Part shown: in pieces, positions 17,468-25,004 of the stretch
How the letters are laid out: each line of letters opens with the position of its first letter
Numbering within the stretch: position 1 is the stretch's first letter
Assembly (NCBI RefSeq): GCF_010509575.1
Contig: NZ_CP048437.1
Location: 558,001 to 622,000, forward strand
Length of the DNA stretch: 64,000 nucleotides
Direction of reading: 5' to 3'
Source of the DNA: Faecalibacterium duncaniae
GTDB taxonomy: Bacteria; Bacillota; Clostridia; Oscillospirales; Ruminococcaceae
Translations under genes and position numbers: made by a program
The notes under the pieces: model-generated
What the model was told of the DNA's origin: nothing
The model's input: only the letters and a program-made list of their open reading frames with translations
Database searches by the model: none

Positions 17468-18244
17468 ATGAAACAGACAAAAAAACGCCGCGCAGGGCTG
17501 CTGGCAGCGGCGGTGTTCTGGCTGGCCGTCTGGCAGGCGGCGGCTATGGCCATCGGGCAGGAGGTCTTTCTGGTGTCACCCATTCAGGCGGCGGGCACCC
17601 TGATGGAGCTGCTGCCGCAGGCCGATTTCTGGCAGCGGGTGGGGTTCAGCGCCGGGCATATCCTGCTGGGTTTTGCGCTGGGCGTGGTGGTCAGCGTTCT
17701 GCTGGCGGCTGCCGCCGAGCGCTGGGCCTGGGTGGACACGCTGCTGGCCCCGGTCATCCAGCTGGTCAAGGCCACGCCGGTGGCCAGCTTCATCATTCTG
17801 GCGCTGGTGTGGGTCAGCGGGCGGTCGCTCTCCATCCTCATCAGCTTTCTGATGGTCCTGCCCGTGCTGTACAGTGCCGTGCGCACCGGCATCGAGAGCG
17901 CGGACGTGCAGCTGCTGGAAATGGCACAGGTGTTCCACCTGCCGCTGGCCCGGCGGGTCAAAGCCATCTGGCTGCCCGCCATTCTGCCGGCCTTCCGGCA
18001 GGGGTGCAGCGTGGCGCTGGGCATCTGCTGGAAGAGTGGTGTGGCCGCCGAGGTCATCGGCCTGCCCGATGGCAGCATCGGGGATGCCCTCTACCGGGCA
18101 AAGATCACACTCTCCACCGGGGAGCTGTTCGCCTGGACGTTCGTCATCATCCTGCTGAGCGCAGGCTTTGAGAAGCTGTTCCTGGCCCTGCTGGACAAGG
18201 CGGTGGTCCGCGTGTTGGGAGAGGATGTGGCAAAAAATGATTAA
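17468..18244 (+). CDS. ABC transporter permease (SsuC/TauC-like)
   Basis: A 258-aa integral membrane protein with about six membrane segments and the ABC-coupling loop (EMAQVFHLPLARRVKAIWLPA, residues about 155-175, close to the EAA motif). It is the membrane channel for the binding protein encoded upstream. I chose the ATG at 17468, 8 bases after GGAG; an in-frame TTG at 17444 is possible but overlaps the terminator T run. Its last 8 bases overlap the ATPase gene. Confidence 0.9.
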   Translation: MKQTKKRRAGLLAAAVFWLAVWQAAAMAIGQEVFLVSPIQAAGTLMELLPQADFWQRVGFSAGHILLGFALGVVVSVLLAAAAERWAWVDTLLAPVIQLVKATPVASFIILALVWVSGRSLSILISFLMVLPVLYSAVRTGIESADVQLLEMAQVFHLPLARRVKAIWLPAILPAFRQGCSVALGICWKSGVAAEVIGLPDGSIGDALYRAKITLSTGELFAWTFVIILLSAGFEKLFLALLDKAVVRVLGEDVAKND

Positions 18245-18815
18245 CAAACTGGAAATTTGCGGATTAACAAAACGCTTTGGAGAAAAAACGCTCTTTGAGG
18301 ATCTGGATCTGACCCTTGTGGAGCCTGCCGTTCTCTGGGCACCCAGCGGCTGGGGTAAGACCACCCTGCTCCGCATCCTGATGGGGCTGGAGGTGCCGGA
18401 TTCGGGCACGGTGCAGGGCGTGGGCCGGGTCGGTGCTGTCTTTCAGGAGGACCGGCTCTGCCCGCAGCTGACCGCCGTGCAGAACGTGGAACTGGTGCTT
18501 CCGGAGGGAAAAACACAATACAAAACGCAAATCGTGTCGGATTTTCAACGATTTGGATATGATGAGCGGGCGCTTGCCCTGCCTGCCCGGAAGCTTTCCG
18601 GCGGGCAGAAGCGCCGTGCGGCCCTGCTCCGTGCCCTCTGGGCCGGGTGCGATACCCTGCTGCTGGACGAACCCTTCACCGGCATGGACCCGGAGACCAT
18701 GAAAAAAGCCGCAGCGCTCCTGAAAGAGCGCCGCGGCGAACGGGCTGTTCTGTTGGCCACCCATGACCGGGAAGCCATCCGGGAGCTGGGGTGGAGGGTC
18801 ATTGACCTGACGTAA
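18237..18815 (+). CDS. ABC transporter ATP-binding protein
   Basis: A 192-aa ATPase, short for its family (usually 240-260). Walker A is APSGWGKTT (near residue 36), the signature is LSGGQKRRAALLRAL (near 118), and Walker B is LLLDEPF (near 140), followed by the switch His in ATHD. The signature GGQKRR replaces the usual GGQ(R/Q)QR. The start ATG overlaps the permease end by 8 bases. It completes a three-gene importer. Confidence 0.9.
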   Translation: MINKLEICGLTKRFGEKTLFEDLDLTLVEPAVLWAPSGWGKTTLLRILMGLEVPDSGTVQGVGRVGAVFQEDRLCPQLTAVQNVELVLPEGKTQYKTQIVSDFQRFGYDERALALPARKLSGGQKRRAALLRALWAGCDTLLLDEPFTGMDPETMKKAAALLKERRGERAVLLATHDREAIRELGWRVIDLT

Positions 18816-18819
18816 GCGA

Positions 18820-18848
18820 TTGTATTTTGTCAGAAAATATGATATCCT
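18820..18848 (+). promoter_or_regulatory. Promoter of the small membrane-peptide gene
   Basis: TTGTAT (18820-18825) and TATCCT (18843-18848), 17-base spacer, starting 5 bases after the ABC ATPase stop. It would give an untranslated leader of about 155 bases. Confidence 0.6.
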
Positions 18849-18888
18849 AAAAATACAGCTTTTAAGCTGTCATCAGGTGTTGCCTTAA

Positions 18889-18962
18889 ACGTAGGCGGCT
18901 GAACGCTCCTTACCGAACCGCAAAGGTTTTACTTACTGGTAAACAGGCATCGGGAGGGCGGC
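18889..18962 (+). repeat. Direct repeats DRa and DRb, leader-side copies
   Basis: ACGTAGGCGGCT (18889-18900) and GGAGGGCGGC (18953-18962) in the leader of the small peptide gene. Both recur on the same strand, in the same order, at 19182-19211 beyond its terminator (ACGTAAGGAGCT and GGAGGGCAGC). Confidence 0.5.
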
Positions 18963-19009
18963 TTTTTTGGGCGCACAATCCCGACGCTTCGGCGAAAGGA
19001 GGAATGCGC

Positions 19010-19129
19010 ATGACTTTGTCAGAAGTGCTGCTGCTGTTGACATTTGTTTCCAGCGTAGCATATGGCGTTTTTGACATCACATGGAAAATCAGCCATGACG
19101 ACAAAAAATATAAAAACAAAAAAGACTGA
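19010..19129 (+). CDS. 39-aa membrane peptide, candidate type I toxin
   Basis: The peptide begins MTLSEVLLLLTFVSSVAYGV, a single membrane helix, and ends in a charged tail rich in Lys and Asp. That is the build of type I toxins (Fst, TxpA and the putative holin-like toxins). AGGAGG lies 7 bases before the ATG at 19010; an ATG 6 bases earlier is too close to the ribosome site. The stop codon lies inside the stem of a two-way terminator. A consensus promoter beyond it points back toward the gene. No other function is suggested by the neighbours. The coding call is good; the toxin role is inferred. Confidence 0.7.
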   Translation: MTLSEVLLLLTFVSSVAYGVFDITWKISHDDKKYKNKKD

Positions 19130-19171
19130 CCGCCATCTATGCTTCCCCAAGCAAATCGGTCAATCTTTTTT
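19118..19171. terminator. Shared two-way terminator of toxin mRNA and antisense RNA
   Basis: AAAAAAGACTGACCG is matched by CGGTCAATCTTTTTT, with an inner TGCTT/AAGCA stem. The A and T runs on both sides allow termination in either direction. Confidence 0.8.
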
Positions 19172-19181
19172 GATACGAGTA

Positions 19182-19211
19182 ACGTAAGGAGCTAGCCGTT
19201 TGGAGGGCAGC
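19182..19211 (+). repeat. Direct repeats DRa and DRb, antisense-side copies
   Basis: ACGTAAGGAGCT (19182-19193) and GGAGGGCAGC (19202-19211), imperfect copies of the leader repeats at 18889 and 18953. Confidence 0.5.
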
Positions 19212-19226
19212 ACCTTTTGTAATTTC

Positions 19227-19255
19227 AGTATATACGTTTCAACGTAAATTGTCAA
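19227..19255 (-). promoter_or_regulatory. Antisense promoter
   Basis: Minus strand TTGACA (19250-19255) and TATACT (19227-19232), exactly 17 bases apart. It lies after the hemW stop codon and does not serve any annotated gene. Confidence 0.85.
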
Positions 19256-19262
19256 GCAAAAG

Positions 19263-20345
19263 TCACAGCAGCTCTGCCAGAATGCTGTTCTGCACAATGA
19301 GACCGGCGGGGGTGAGGGCAAGGGTGCTGCCATCGAAGGTGGCATAGCCGGACTTCACACAGTTTTTCACAAAGGCGAGCTGGGCGGTGGAAAACTCCTT
19401 CCCGTAGCGGGCCTTATAGGCGGCAAGATCCAGCCCCTTGCGCAGCCGCAGCTGTAAAATGAGATAGTCCTCTGCGCCGCAGCCTCCGTCCATAACGGGG
19501 GCTGCTTTGTCGTTCAGGAAGGCCTCGGTGTCAGAGGGGTAATAGAATCGTCTGCCGCCCATGCAGGAGTGCGCCGCCGGGCCAAGGCCGAGGTAATCCC
19601 CACAGTCCCAGTAGATGAGGTTGTGCCTGCCCTCATAGCCGGGCTTTGCAAAGTTCGAGATCTCATACTGCCGGTATCCGTGGTGCTCCAGGTGCTCCAC
19701 GGCGTAGAGGTAAAAGTCTGCTGCTTCGTCGGGGGAGGGCAGACCCTCGGGCGGGTGCCTGCCAAAGGCGGAATCCGGTTCGATCTTTAAGAGGTAAGCG
19801 GAGATGTGCGTTGCCCCGCCCTCCGCAATGAGCTCCAGTGTCTCGTCGAACTCGGCCTGCGTATAATGGGGCAGGGCCAGCATAATGTCGCCGCTGATGT
19901 TGGTAAAGCCTGCCCGCCGTGCCGCCGCAAAGGCAGCCCGGGCCTGCCGGGCGGTGTGGGGGCGGCCCAGCGTTTTCAGCTGGCTGTCCCGGGCCGACTG
20001 TACCCCGAAAGAGATGCGGTTCACCCCGGCTTCCCGGAAACCGCACAGGGTCTGCTCGGTTACGGTCTCAGGGTTGGCCTCCAGCGTGATCTCCGCCCCG
20101 GGTGCCGGAGCTGCCGCCGCAATGAGCCGGGCGGCATCGGCAGGGGAGAGCAGGCTGGGGGTGCCGCCGCCAAAATAGATCGTGTCCGGGTGAAGAGGCG
20201 CTTCCGGCGCAAAGCGGGCAAGCTCCCGCAGAAGGGCATCCACATACTGGGTGGGCACGCCGCGCTGGCCGGGGGCAGAATAGAAATCACAATACCGGCA
20301 TTTGGAAAAGCAGTAGGGAATATGCAGATAAAGTCCAAGAGACAT
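19263..20345 (-). CDS. hemW: HemW-like radical SAM protein (heme chaperone family)
   Basis: A 360-aa radical SAM protein. The [4Fe-4S] motif CFSKCRYC (residues 12-19) has the CX3CX2C spacing, followed by FGGGTPSLL (near 60) and EANPETV (near 90) for SAM binding. The C-terminal HemN-like domain is present. Family members were long called oxygen-independent coproporphyrinogen oxidase, but this shorter form with a single Cys cluster fits HemW, which delivers heme. The GTPase LepA, a frequent neighbour of hemW in Firmicutes, is not in this window. Monocistronic. Confidence 0.9.
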   Translation of the reverse strand: MSLGLYLHIPYCFSKCRYCDFYSAPGQRGVPTQYVDALLRELARFAPEAPLHPDTIYFGGGTPSLLSPADAARLIAAAAPAPGAEITLEANPETVTEQTLCGFREAGVNRISFGVQSARDSQLKTLGRPHTARQARAAFAAARRAGFTNISGDIMLALPHYTQAEFDETLELIAEGGATHISAYLLKIEPDSAFGRHPPEGLPSPDEAADFYLYAVEHLEHHGYRQYEISNFAKPGYEGRHNLIYWDCGDYLGLGPAAHSCMGGRRFYYPSDTEAFLNDKAAPVMDGGCGAEDYLILQLRLRKGLDLAAYKARYGKEFSTAQLAFVKNCVKSGYATFDGSTLALTPAGLIVQNSILAELL

Positions 20346-20458
20346 ACAATATCACAGCCTTTTTCACGAAACGTTCATTTCTATGCAGTATACTATAAAA
20401 CGTAGACCGGAGCAAGGCGGAATGCCCGCCCCGGCAAAAAGACTGGAGGAGTTCCACA

Positions 20459-21160
20459 ATGGATTACAGAAATTATGACCGCGGCTATGCGGAGCCCACG
20501 ATGAGCGCATCGGACTATATGACCCGCACCTACCGCTGGATGGCCTGCGGCCTGCTCATCACCTTCGCCATGGCCTATCTCACTGCGACGACCTCGCTCA
20601 TCTATCTGGTCGATTCGCTCTATCTTGTGCTGACCATTGCGGAGCTGGCGCTGGTATTCGTGCTGAGCTCCCGGGTGCAGACCATGTCGGTGGGAGCTGC
20701 CCGCGCGACCTTTTTCGGTTATGCACTGCTCAACGGCATGGTGCTGAGCTACTATTTCCTTGTTTTCTCGGCAAGCACCCTGATCATGGCGCTGCTGGCA
20801 ACGTCCCTTTACTTCGGGCTGATGGCTGTTTACGGCACCACCACCCATAAGGACCTGACCGGCTGGGGCCCCCGCCTGATGATGGCTCTGGTTGCCATGA
20901 TCATCACCGGCTTTGTGGGGATGCTGTTCGGCTTCGGCTTTGGCGGCTCGGTGCTCTACTGCGGCATCGGTCTGGTGGTGTTCATGCTGCTGACCGCTTA
21001 CGATACCCAGAAGCTGCAGCAGATGTACAGCTACTACTCCGCTGATGCTGAGATGGCCGAAAAGGCTTCCATCTATGGCGCGCTGACCCTGTATCTGGAC
21101 TTCATCAACATCTTCCTGTATGTTGTCCGCCTGATGGGCAACAACCGCCGCCGCAGCTGA
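20459..21160 (+). CDS. Bax inhibitor-1/YccA family membrane protein
   Basis: A 233-aa protein with about seven membrane segments, starting after a 30-residue cytosolic N-terminus. The C-terminal region has the conserved acidic residues of the BI-1 family (LTAYDTQKLQQMYSYY and LYLDFINIFLYVVRLMG). Family members form pH-sensitive calcium leak channels; in bacteria the role is unclear (YccA modulates FtsH in E. coli). AGGAG precedes the ATG. It is monocistronic and a terminator follows. Confidence 0.92.
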   Translation: MDYRNYDRGYAEPTMSASDYMTRTYRWMACGLLITFAMAYLTATTSLIYLVDSLYLVLTIAELALVFVLSSRVQTMSVGAARATFFGYALLNGMVLSYYFLVFSASTLIMALLATSLYFGLMAVYGTTTHKDLTGWGPRLMMALVAMIITGFVGMLFGFGFGGSVLYCGIGLVVFMLLTAYDTQKLQQMYSYYSADAEMAEKASIYGALTLYLDFINIFLYVVRLMGNNRRRS

Positions 21161-21174
21161 TCTGTGTATTTCAG

Positions 21175-21221
21175 CCCTCTCCGTCAAGGCCTCAGGCTTT
21201 GACGGAGAGGGTTTTCTTTTT
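21175..21221 (+). terminator. Terminator of the BI-1 family gene
   Basis: CCCTCTCCGTCAAGGC and a near-perfect complement ending GACGGAGAGGG, then TTTTCTTTTT. Confidence 0.9.
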
Positions 21222-21305
21222 ATAAAATGTGTATAAACCCGGTTCCGAAATCGCATACTGCAATCAGAAAATCAAGCGAAACCATGACGGATTGGAGTAA
21301 CGAAC

Positions 21306-22097
21306 ATGGAACAGATCAGGAAATTTCTGCGGGACAAAGGGTTTGCACTGGCACTGCTGGCCTGTCTGGTGGCGGCAGCGGCGGCGGGGGTCTGGGCGGT
21401 GCGCACCGTGCGCGACGAGCTGGACAAGAACCTTTCGGGCCTGAAGACACCGGACAGCACATCCACGGCCCCCGGCATCGATGAGGGGCTTTCCACCACC
21501 ACGCCACAGGAGGACGAAACAACATGGGAATGGCCGACCGAACCCGCCGCAAACAGTGTAAGCAATGTGCCCAAGGCGGCCTCCTCGGCATCGCGGAGTG
21601 CATCTTCGGCCTCCTCTGCGCCGCAGGCTGGCTCTGGCTCGGTGCGCGAACCATCCGCGCTGCAAGGTGCATCCTCGCCTGCCAGCAGTTCGGCAGCGCC
21701 TGCTTCCACGCAGCCGGTCTCTGGCAGGGTGCTCAATGGATACAGCGGCGATGAGCTGGTCTACAACAAGACCCTGGGCGACTGGCGCACCCACAACGGC
21801 ATCGACTATGCCTGCGCAAAGGATGCTGCCGTCCAAAGCCCCACGGCGGGCACGGTGGTGCTGGCCGGTTCCGATGGCAGCTGGGGCCCCACTGTGGCGA
21901 TCAAGGACAGTGCGGGCCGTGTCTGGCGGCTCTGCGGCGTGGCCAGCCCGGCGGTGAAGGAGGGCGAGACGGTCAGTGCTGGGCAGACATTGGGTAAAGT
22001 GGGCAGCGTCAGCTGTGAATGCGCCGAGGAAAGCCATATCCACCTGGAAGTGAAGCAGGACGACAGTTATCTTGACCCCGCAAAACTGATGCAGTGA
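21306..22097 (+). CDS. M23 family metallopeptidase, SpoIIQ-like, membrane-anchored
   Basis: A 263-aa protein with one N-terminal membrane helix (residues about 12-33), an extracellular Ser/Ala/Thr-rich linker (about 40-140) and a C-terminal LytM domain. Zinc ligands expected for M23 are visible: the HNGID motif (HxxxD, near residue 162) and HIHLEV near the end (HxH). It is therefore probably an active cell-wall endopeptidase. The run DELVYNKTLGDWRTHNGID closely resembles clostridial SpoIIQ, which is odd if this organism does not sporulate. The start follows an AGTAACGAAC stretch without a strong ribosome site, so it is less certain. Confidence 0.85.
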   Translation: MEQIRKFLRDKGFALALLACLVAAAAAGVWAVRTVRDELDKNLSGLKTPDSTSTAPGIDEGLSTTTPQEDETTWEWPTEPAANSVSNVPKAASSASRSASSASSAPQAGSGSVREPSALQGASSPASSSAAPASTQPVSGRVLNGYSGDELVYNKTLGDWRTHNGIDYACAKDAAVQSPTAGTVVLAGSDGSWGPTVAIKDSAGRVWRLCGVASPAVKEGETVSAGQTLGKVGSVSCECAEESHIHLEVKQDDSYLDPAKLMQ

Positions 22098-22101
22098 CCC
22101 C

Positions 22102-22132
22102 AAGCGGCAGACGCGACTGTCTGCCGCTTTTC
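22102..22132 (+). terminator. Terminator of the M23 gene
   Basis: AAGCGGCAGAC pairs with GTCTGCCGCTT over a 6-base loop, followed by TTCTG. Confidence 0.85.
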
Positions 22133-22156
22133 TGTGCTTTTCCAAAGGAATGCAGA

Positions 22157-22185
22157 TTGCAATTGCGGGCCGATTCTGGTATGAT
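22157..22185 (+). promoter_or_regulatory. Promoter of the FAD oxidoreductase-cmk-plsC genes
   Basis: TTGCAA (22157-22162) and TATGAT (22180-22185), 17-base spacer. Confidence 0.75.
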
Positions 22186-22232
22186 AAACTAGAACAAATT
22201 TCGACAGGCAGTGAATTGCGGGAGGAACCAGA

Positions 22233-23525
22233 ATGGCAAAGGTGTTGATCGTGGGGGCCGGTGCGGCCGGGCTGATGGCGGCGGGGGCCGCTGTGCGGCA
22301 GGGGCATCAGGTAACGGTGCTGGAGCATACCGACAAGCCCGGTCAGAAGATCCTGGTCACGGGCAAGGGGCGCTGCAATGTGACCAACGACTGCACCGCG
22401 GAGGAGTTTCTGCACCATGTCCGCACCAATCCGCGCTTTCTGTTCTCCTCGCTGGGGGCGTTCCCGCCCGCCAGGACCATGGAGCTGTTCGAGAGCCTGG
22501 GCGTGGAGCTGAAGGTGGAGCGCGGCCGCCGGGTGTTCCCGGTGTCCGACAAAGCCGAAGAGATCCGGCAGGCACTGCTCCGCTACGCACAGGACGCGGA
22601 GATCGTCTATGACGGGGCAAAAAAGCTGCTTCTGGAAGAGCTGCCCCCGGAGCCGGAAGCCGCCCCTGCCGTGCCGGAAAATCCGCGCCATCCCAAAAAG
22701 AAAAAAGCCGGGCCTGCCCTGCGCTGTGTCGGTGTGCGGGGGACTTCCGGGAAAGAATACCGGGCCGATGCCGTGCTGGTGGCCACCGGCGGTGTGAGCT
22801 ACCCCACTACCGGCTCCACCGGTGACGGCTACCGGCTGGCCCGGCAGGCCGGGCACACCCTTGTGGAGCCGGTGCCCAGTCTGGTCAGTCTGGTCAGCCA
22901 TGACCCGGACTGCAAAAAGATGATGGGGCTTGCCCTGAAAAATGTGACCCTGACCCTTTTTGAGGACGGCAAGGACATCTTTGAGGAGCAGGGCGAGATG
23001 CTGTTCACCCACTTTGGCATCAGCGGCCCGCTGACCCTGAGCGCGTCCAGCCATCTGGGTGATATGAAAAAACACAAGTACCACGCCGAGATCGACCTGA
23101 AGCCCGCCCTGAGCGAGGAGCAGCTCTATGACCGCATCACCCGGGATTTTGCCCTGCTGGCCAACCATGCCGCCCAGGGGGCGCTGGTCAAGCTGCTGCC
23201 TGCCAGTATGCAGCCGGTCATGGTGGCACGCTGGGGCATTGACCCTGCCACAAAGGCCAACCAGATCACCCGGGAGCAGAAGCGGGAGCTGGTGCGCCTG
23301 ATGAAGCACTGGAACGTGCCCATCGATGCCCGGGGCGACCTGGCCCATGCGGTCATCACTTCCGGCGGCGTGTCCGTGCGGGAGGTGGACCCCAGGACCA
23401 TGCAGAGCAAGAAGGCGCTGGGCCTTTACTTTGCAGGTGAGGTGCTGGATGTGGATGCCTATACCGGCGGCTACAACCTGCAGATCGCTTTCTGTACGGC
23501 GCAGAGTTTTGCAAATCACCTCTGA
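22233..23525 (+). CDS. NAD(P)/FAD-dependent oxidoreductase, HI0933/BaiN family
   Basis: A 430-aa flavoprotein. The N-terminal dinucleotide loop GAGAAGLMAAGAA and GKGRCNVTND (near residue 45) are typical of the HI0933/YhiN family. The C-terminal GEVLDVDAYTGGYNLQIAF closes the FAD site. One clostridial member, BaiN, has been linked to bile-acid reduction, but most members have no known substrate, so I give no specific reaction. A GGGAGGA site precedes the ATG. It leads a compact run with cmk and plsC. Confidence 0.88.
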   Translation: MAKVLIVGAGAAGLMAAGAAVRQGHQVTVLEHTDKPGQKILVTGKGRCNVTNDCTAEEFLHHVRTNPRFLFSSLGAFPPARTMELFESLGVELKVERGRRVFPVSDKAEEIRQALLRYAQDAEIVYDGAKKLLLEELPPEPEAAPAVPENPRHPKKKKAGPALRCVGVRGTSGKEYRADAVLVATGGVSYPTTGSTGDGYRLARQAGHTLVEPVPSLVSLVSHDPDCKKMMGLALKNVTLTLFEDGKDIFEEQGEMLFTHFGISGPLTLSASSHLGDMKKHKYHAEIDLKPALSEEQLYDRITRDFALLANHAAQGALVKLLPASMQPVMVARWGIDPATKANQITREQKRELVRLMKHWNVPIDARGDLAHAVITSGGVSVREVDPRTMQSKKALGLYFAGEVLDVDAYTGGYNLQIAFCTAQSFANHL

Positions 23526-23592
23526 GAGGTTGGACAGAGCAGAGCTTGACCGATGATAAAATACTTATTATATAAATAAAGGAGAATCCAAA

Positions 23593-24258
23593 ATGGTTTC
23601 AGTTGCAATCGACGGCCCTGCGGGGGCAGGCAAATCCACCCTGGCGCGGCGGCTGGCCGCAGAGATGGGCTACATCTATGTGGATACCGGTGCCATGTTC
23701 CGCACCATCGGCCTGTATGCCCTGCGCAAGGGCGTGGACCCGAAGGACAATGCGGCGGTCAACACCCTGCTGCCGGAGATCGGCCTGCGGGTGGACTGCA
23801 TTGACGGGGAGCAGCATATCTATCTGAACGGTGAGGACGTGAGCACCGCCATCCGCACGGAGGAGGCCGGCATGGCCGCCTCTGCCGTGGGTGCCAACCC
23901 GGAAGTCCGCGCCTTCCTGCTGGAGCTGCAGCGCGGCATGACCAAGACCCAGAACGTCCTGATGGATGGCCGGGATATCGGCACTGTGGTGCTGCCGGAT
24001 GCCACTGTCAAGATCTTTCTGACCGCCGCCCCCGAAGCCCGGGCCAGACGGCGCTGGCTGGAATACCAGCAGAAGGGCATGGAGGTCGCCTTTGAGGATG
24101 TGCTGGCTGATGTGAAGCAGCGGGACTATCAGGACACCCACCGTGCCGCCGCCCCCCTGAAACAGGCCGAGGATGCAGTGCTGCTGGATACCTCTGACCT
24201 CAACTTTGAGCAGAGCCTTGCGGCGATGAAAAAGATTATTGCAGAAAAGGTTAATTAA
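23593..24258 (+). CDS. cmk: Cytidylate kinase
   Basis: Phosphorylates CMP and dCMP to the diphosphates using ATP. 221 aa, normal length. The P-loop is GPAGAGKST (residues 8-16). The CMP-binding VDTGAMFRTIGLYALR and DGRDIGTVVLPDA (near residue 130) are conserved. plsC follows directly after its stop codon, a pairing often seen in Firmicutes, and in many genomes ispH-rpsA comes next, as it does here. Confidence 0.96.
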   Translation: MVSVAIDGPAGAGKSTLARRLAAEMGYIYVDTGAMFRTIGLYALRKGVDPKDNAAVNTLLPEIGLRVDCIDGEQHIYLNGEDVSTAIRTEEAGMAASAVGANPEVRAFLLELQRGMTKTQNVLMDGRDIGTVVLPDATVKIFLTAAPEARARRRWLEYQQKGMEVAFEDVLADVKQRDYQDTHRAAAPLKQAEDAVLLDTSDLNFEQSLAAMKKIIAEKVN

Positions 24259-24870
24259 ATGGTACTATATTACATACTGCTGCCGCTGGCCTGGCTGGTG
24301 TTCCACATCGGCTTCCGGGTCCATACCGTTGGCCGCGAGAATCTGCGCAAGGTGCAGACCAAAGGCTGCATCATTGCCCCCAACCACGTTTCAGCCATTG
24401 ACCCGGTGTTCATCGTCATCAGCCGGTTCTGGGGCAGGCGGATGCTCGTTTTTGCCAAAAAGGAGCTGTTTGAGATCAACGCCCTGCTCACCTGGTTCTT
24501 CCGCTGCTGCGGCGCGCTCTGCGTGCGCGGCACCAAGGAGGAGCTGGAGATCATTGACCGGACCGTGGAGGCCTGCCGGGCGGGGGAGACCCTGCTCATC
24601 TTCCCGGAGGGCACCCGCGAAAAAGAGGGCAGGCTCCTGCCGCCCAAGAGCGGCCTGTTCGTCATTGCGGCGCAGGCCGGGGTGGATGTGGTGCCGGTGC
24701 GCATCCGCTACGATACGCCGGACGGGAAGATGCGGCTGTTCTGCCGGGTGAACGTCATCTACGGCGAGCCGATGCCCGCCGCCCAGTTCGCCATGGAGAG
24801 CCGCCGGGATATGAAGGTGCTCCGGGCCAATAAGCAGGCACTGCTGGATGCCTGGGAACAGCTGAAGTGA
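24259..24870 (+). CDS. plsC: 1-acyl-sn-glycerol-3-phosphate acyltransferase
   Basis: Adds the second acyl chain to lysophosphatidic acid to make phosphatidic acid at the membrane. 203 aa, on the short side. The catalytic HX4D motif is NHVSAID (near residue 39), and the substrate motif FPEGTREKEG lies near 117. The N-terminus is hydrophobic. Its ATG directly follows the cmk stop codon with a ribosome site inside cmk, so the two are coupled. Confidence 0.93.
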   Translation: MVLYYILLPLAWLVFHIGFRVHTVGRENLRKVQTKGCIIAPNHVSAIDPVFIVISRFWGRRMLVFAKKELFEINALLTWFFRCCGALCVRGTKEELEIIDRTVEACRAGETLLIFPEGTREKEGRLLPPKSGLFVIAAQAGVDVVPVRIRYDTPDGKMRLFCRVNVIYGEPMPAAQFAMESRRDMKVLRANKQALLDAWEQLK

Positions 24871-24871
24871 G

Positions 24872-24986
24872 AACCTCTCCGTCACCTTCGGTGACACCTC
24901 CCCTGGTAGGGAGGGCAAGAAAACAACAGCGTAAACTTGACTCCCCTATTAGGGGAGCTGCCGAGCGAATGCGAGGCTGAGAGGTT
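24872..24986. repeat. Dispersed double-hairpin repeat, full copy
   Basis: Ends AACCTCTCCGTC and inverted GGCTGAGAGGTT. Hairpins: GTCACCTTCGGTGAC, CCTCCCCTGGTAGGGAGG, CTCCCCTATTAGGGGAG and a GCCGAGCGAATGCGAGGC stem. It separates plsC from ispH-rpsA. Confidence 0.87.
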
Positions 24987-25004
24987 TAGAGAAGGAGAAA
25001 CGCT

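Larger units (their letters stand above)
19118..19220 (-). ncRNA. Predicted antisense RNA to the small peptide mRNA
   Basis: A perfect promoter fires leftward here and no gene lies in that direction on the minus strand before the two-way terminator. The predicted RNA is about 100 nt. It overlaps the 3' end of the peptide mRNA and contains the complements of the second DRa and DRb copies, so it could pair with both ends of the mRNA. Confidence 0.6.

Noticed and set aside
18816..19009. The leader of the small peptide gene as a known riboswitch
   Set aside because: It has several small stems but no aptamer core that I recognise; the direct repeats fit a par-like antisense target better.
21264..23519. 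A 751-aa minus-strand frame opposite the M23 and FAD oxidoreductase genes
   Set aside because: Spans two real plus-strand genes and their terminator; composition is that of a shadow frame.
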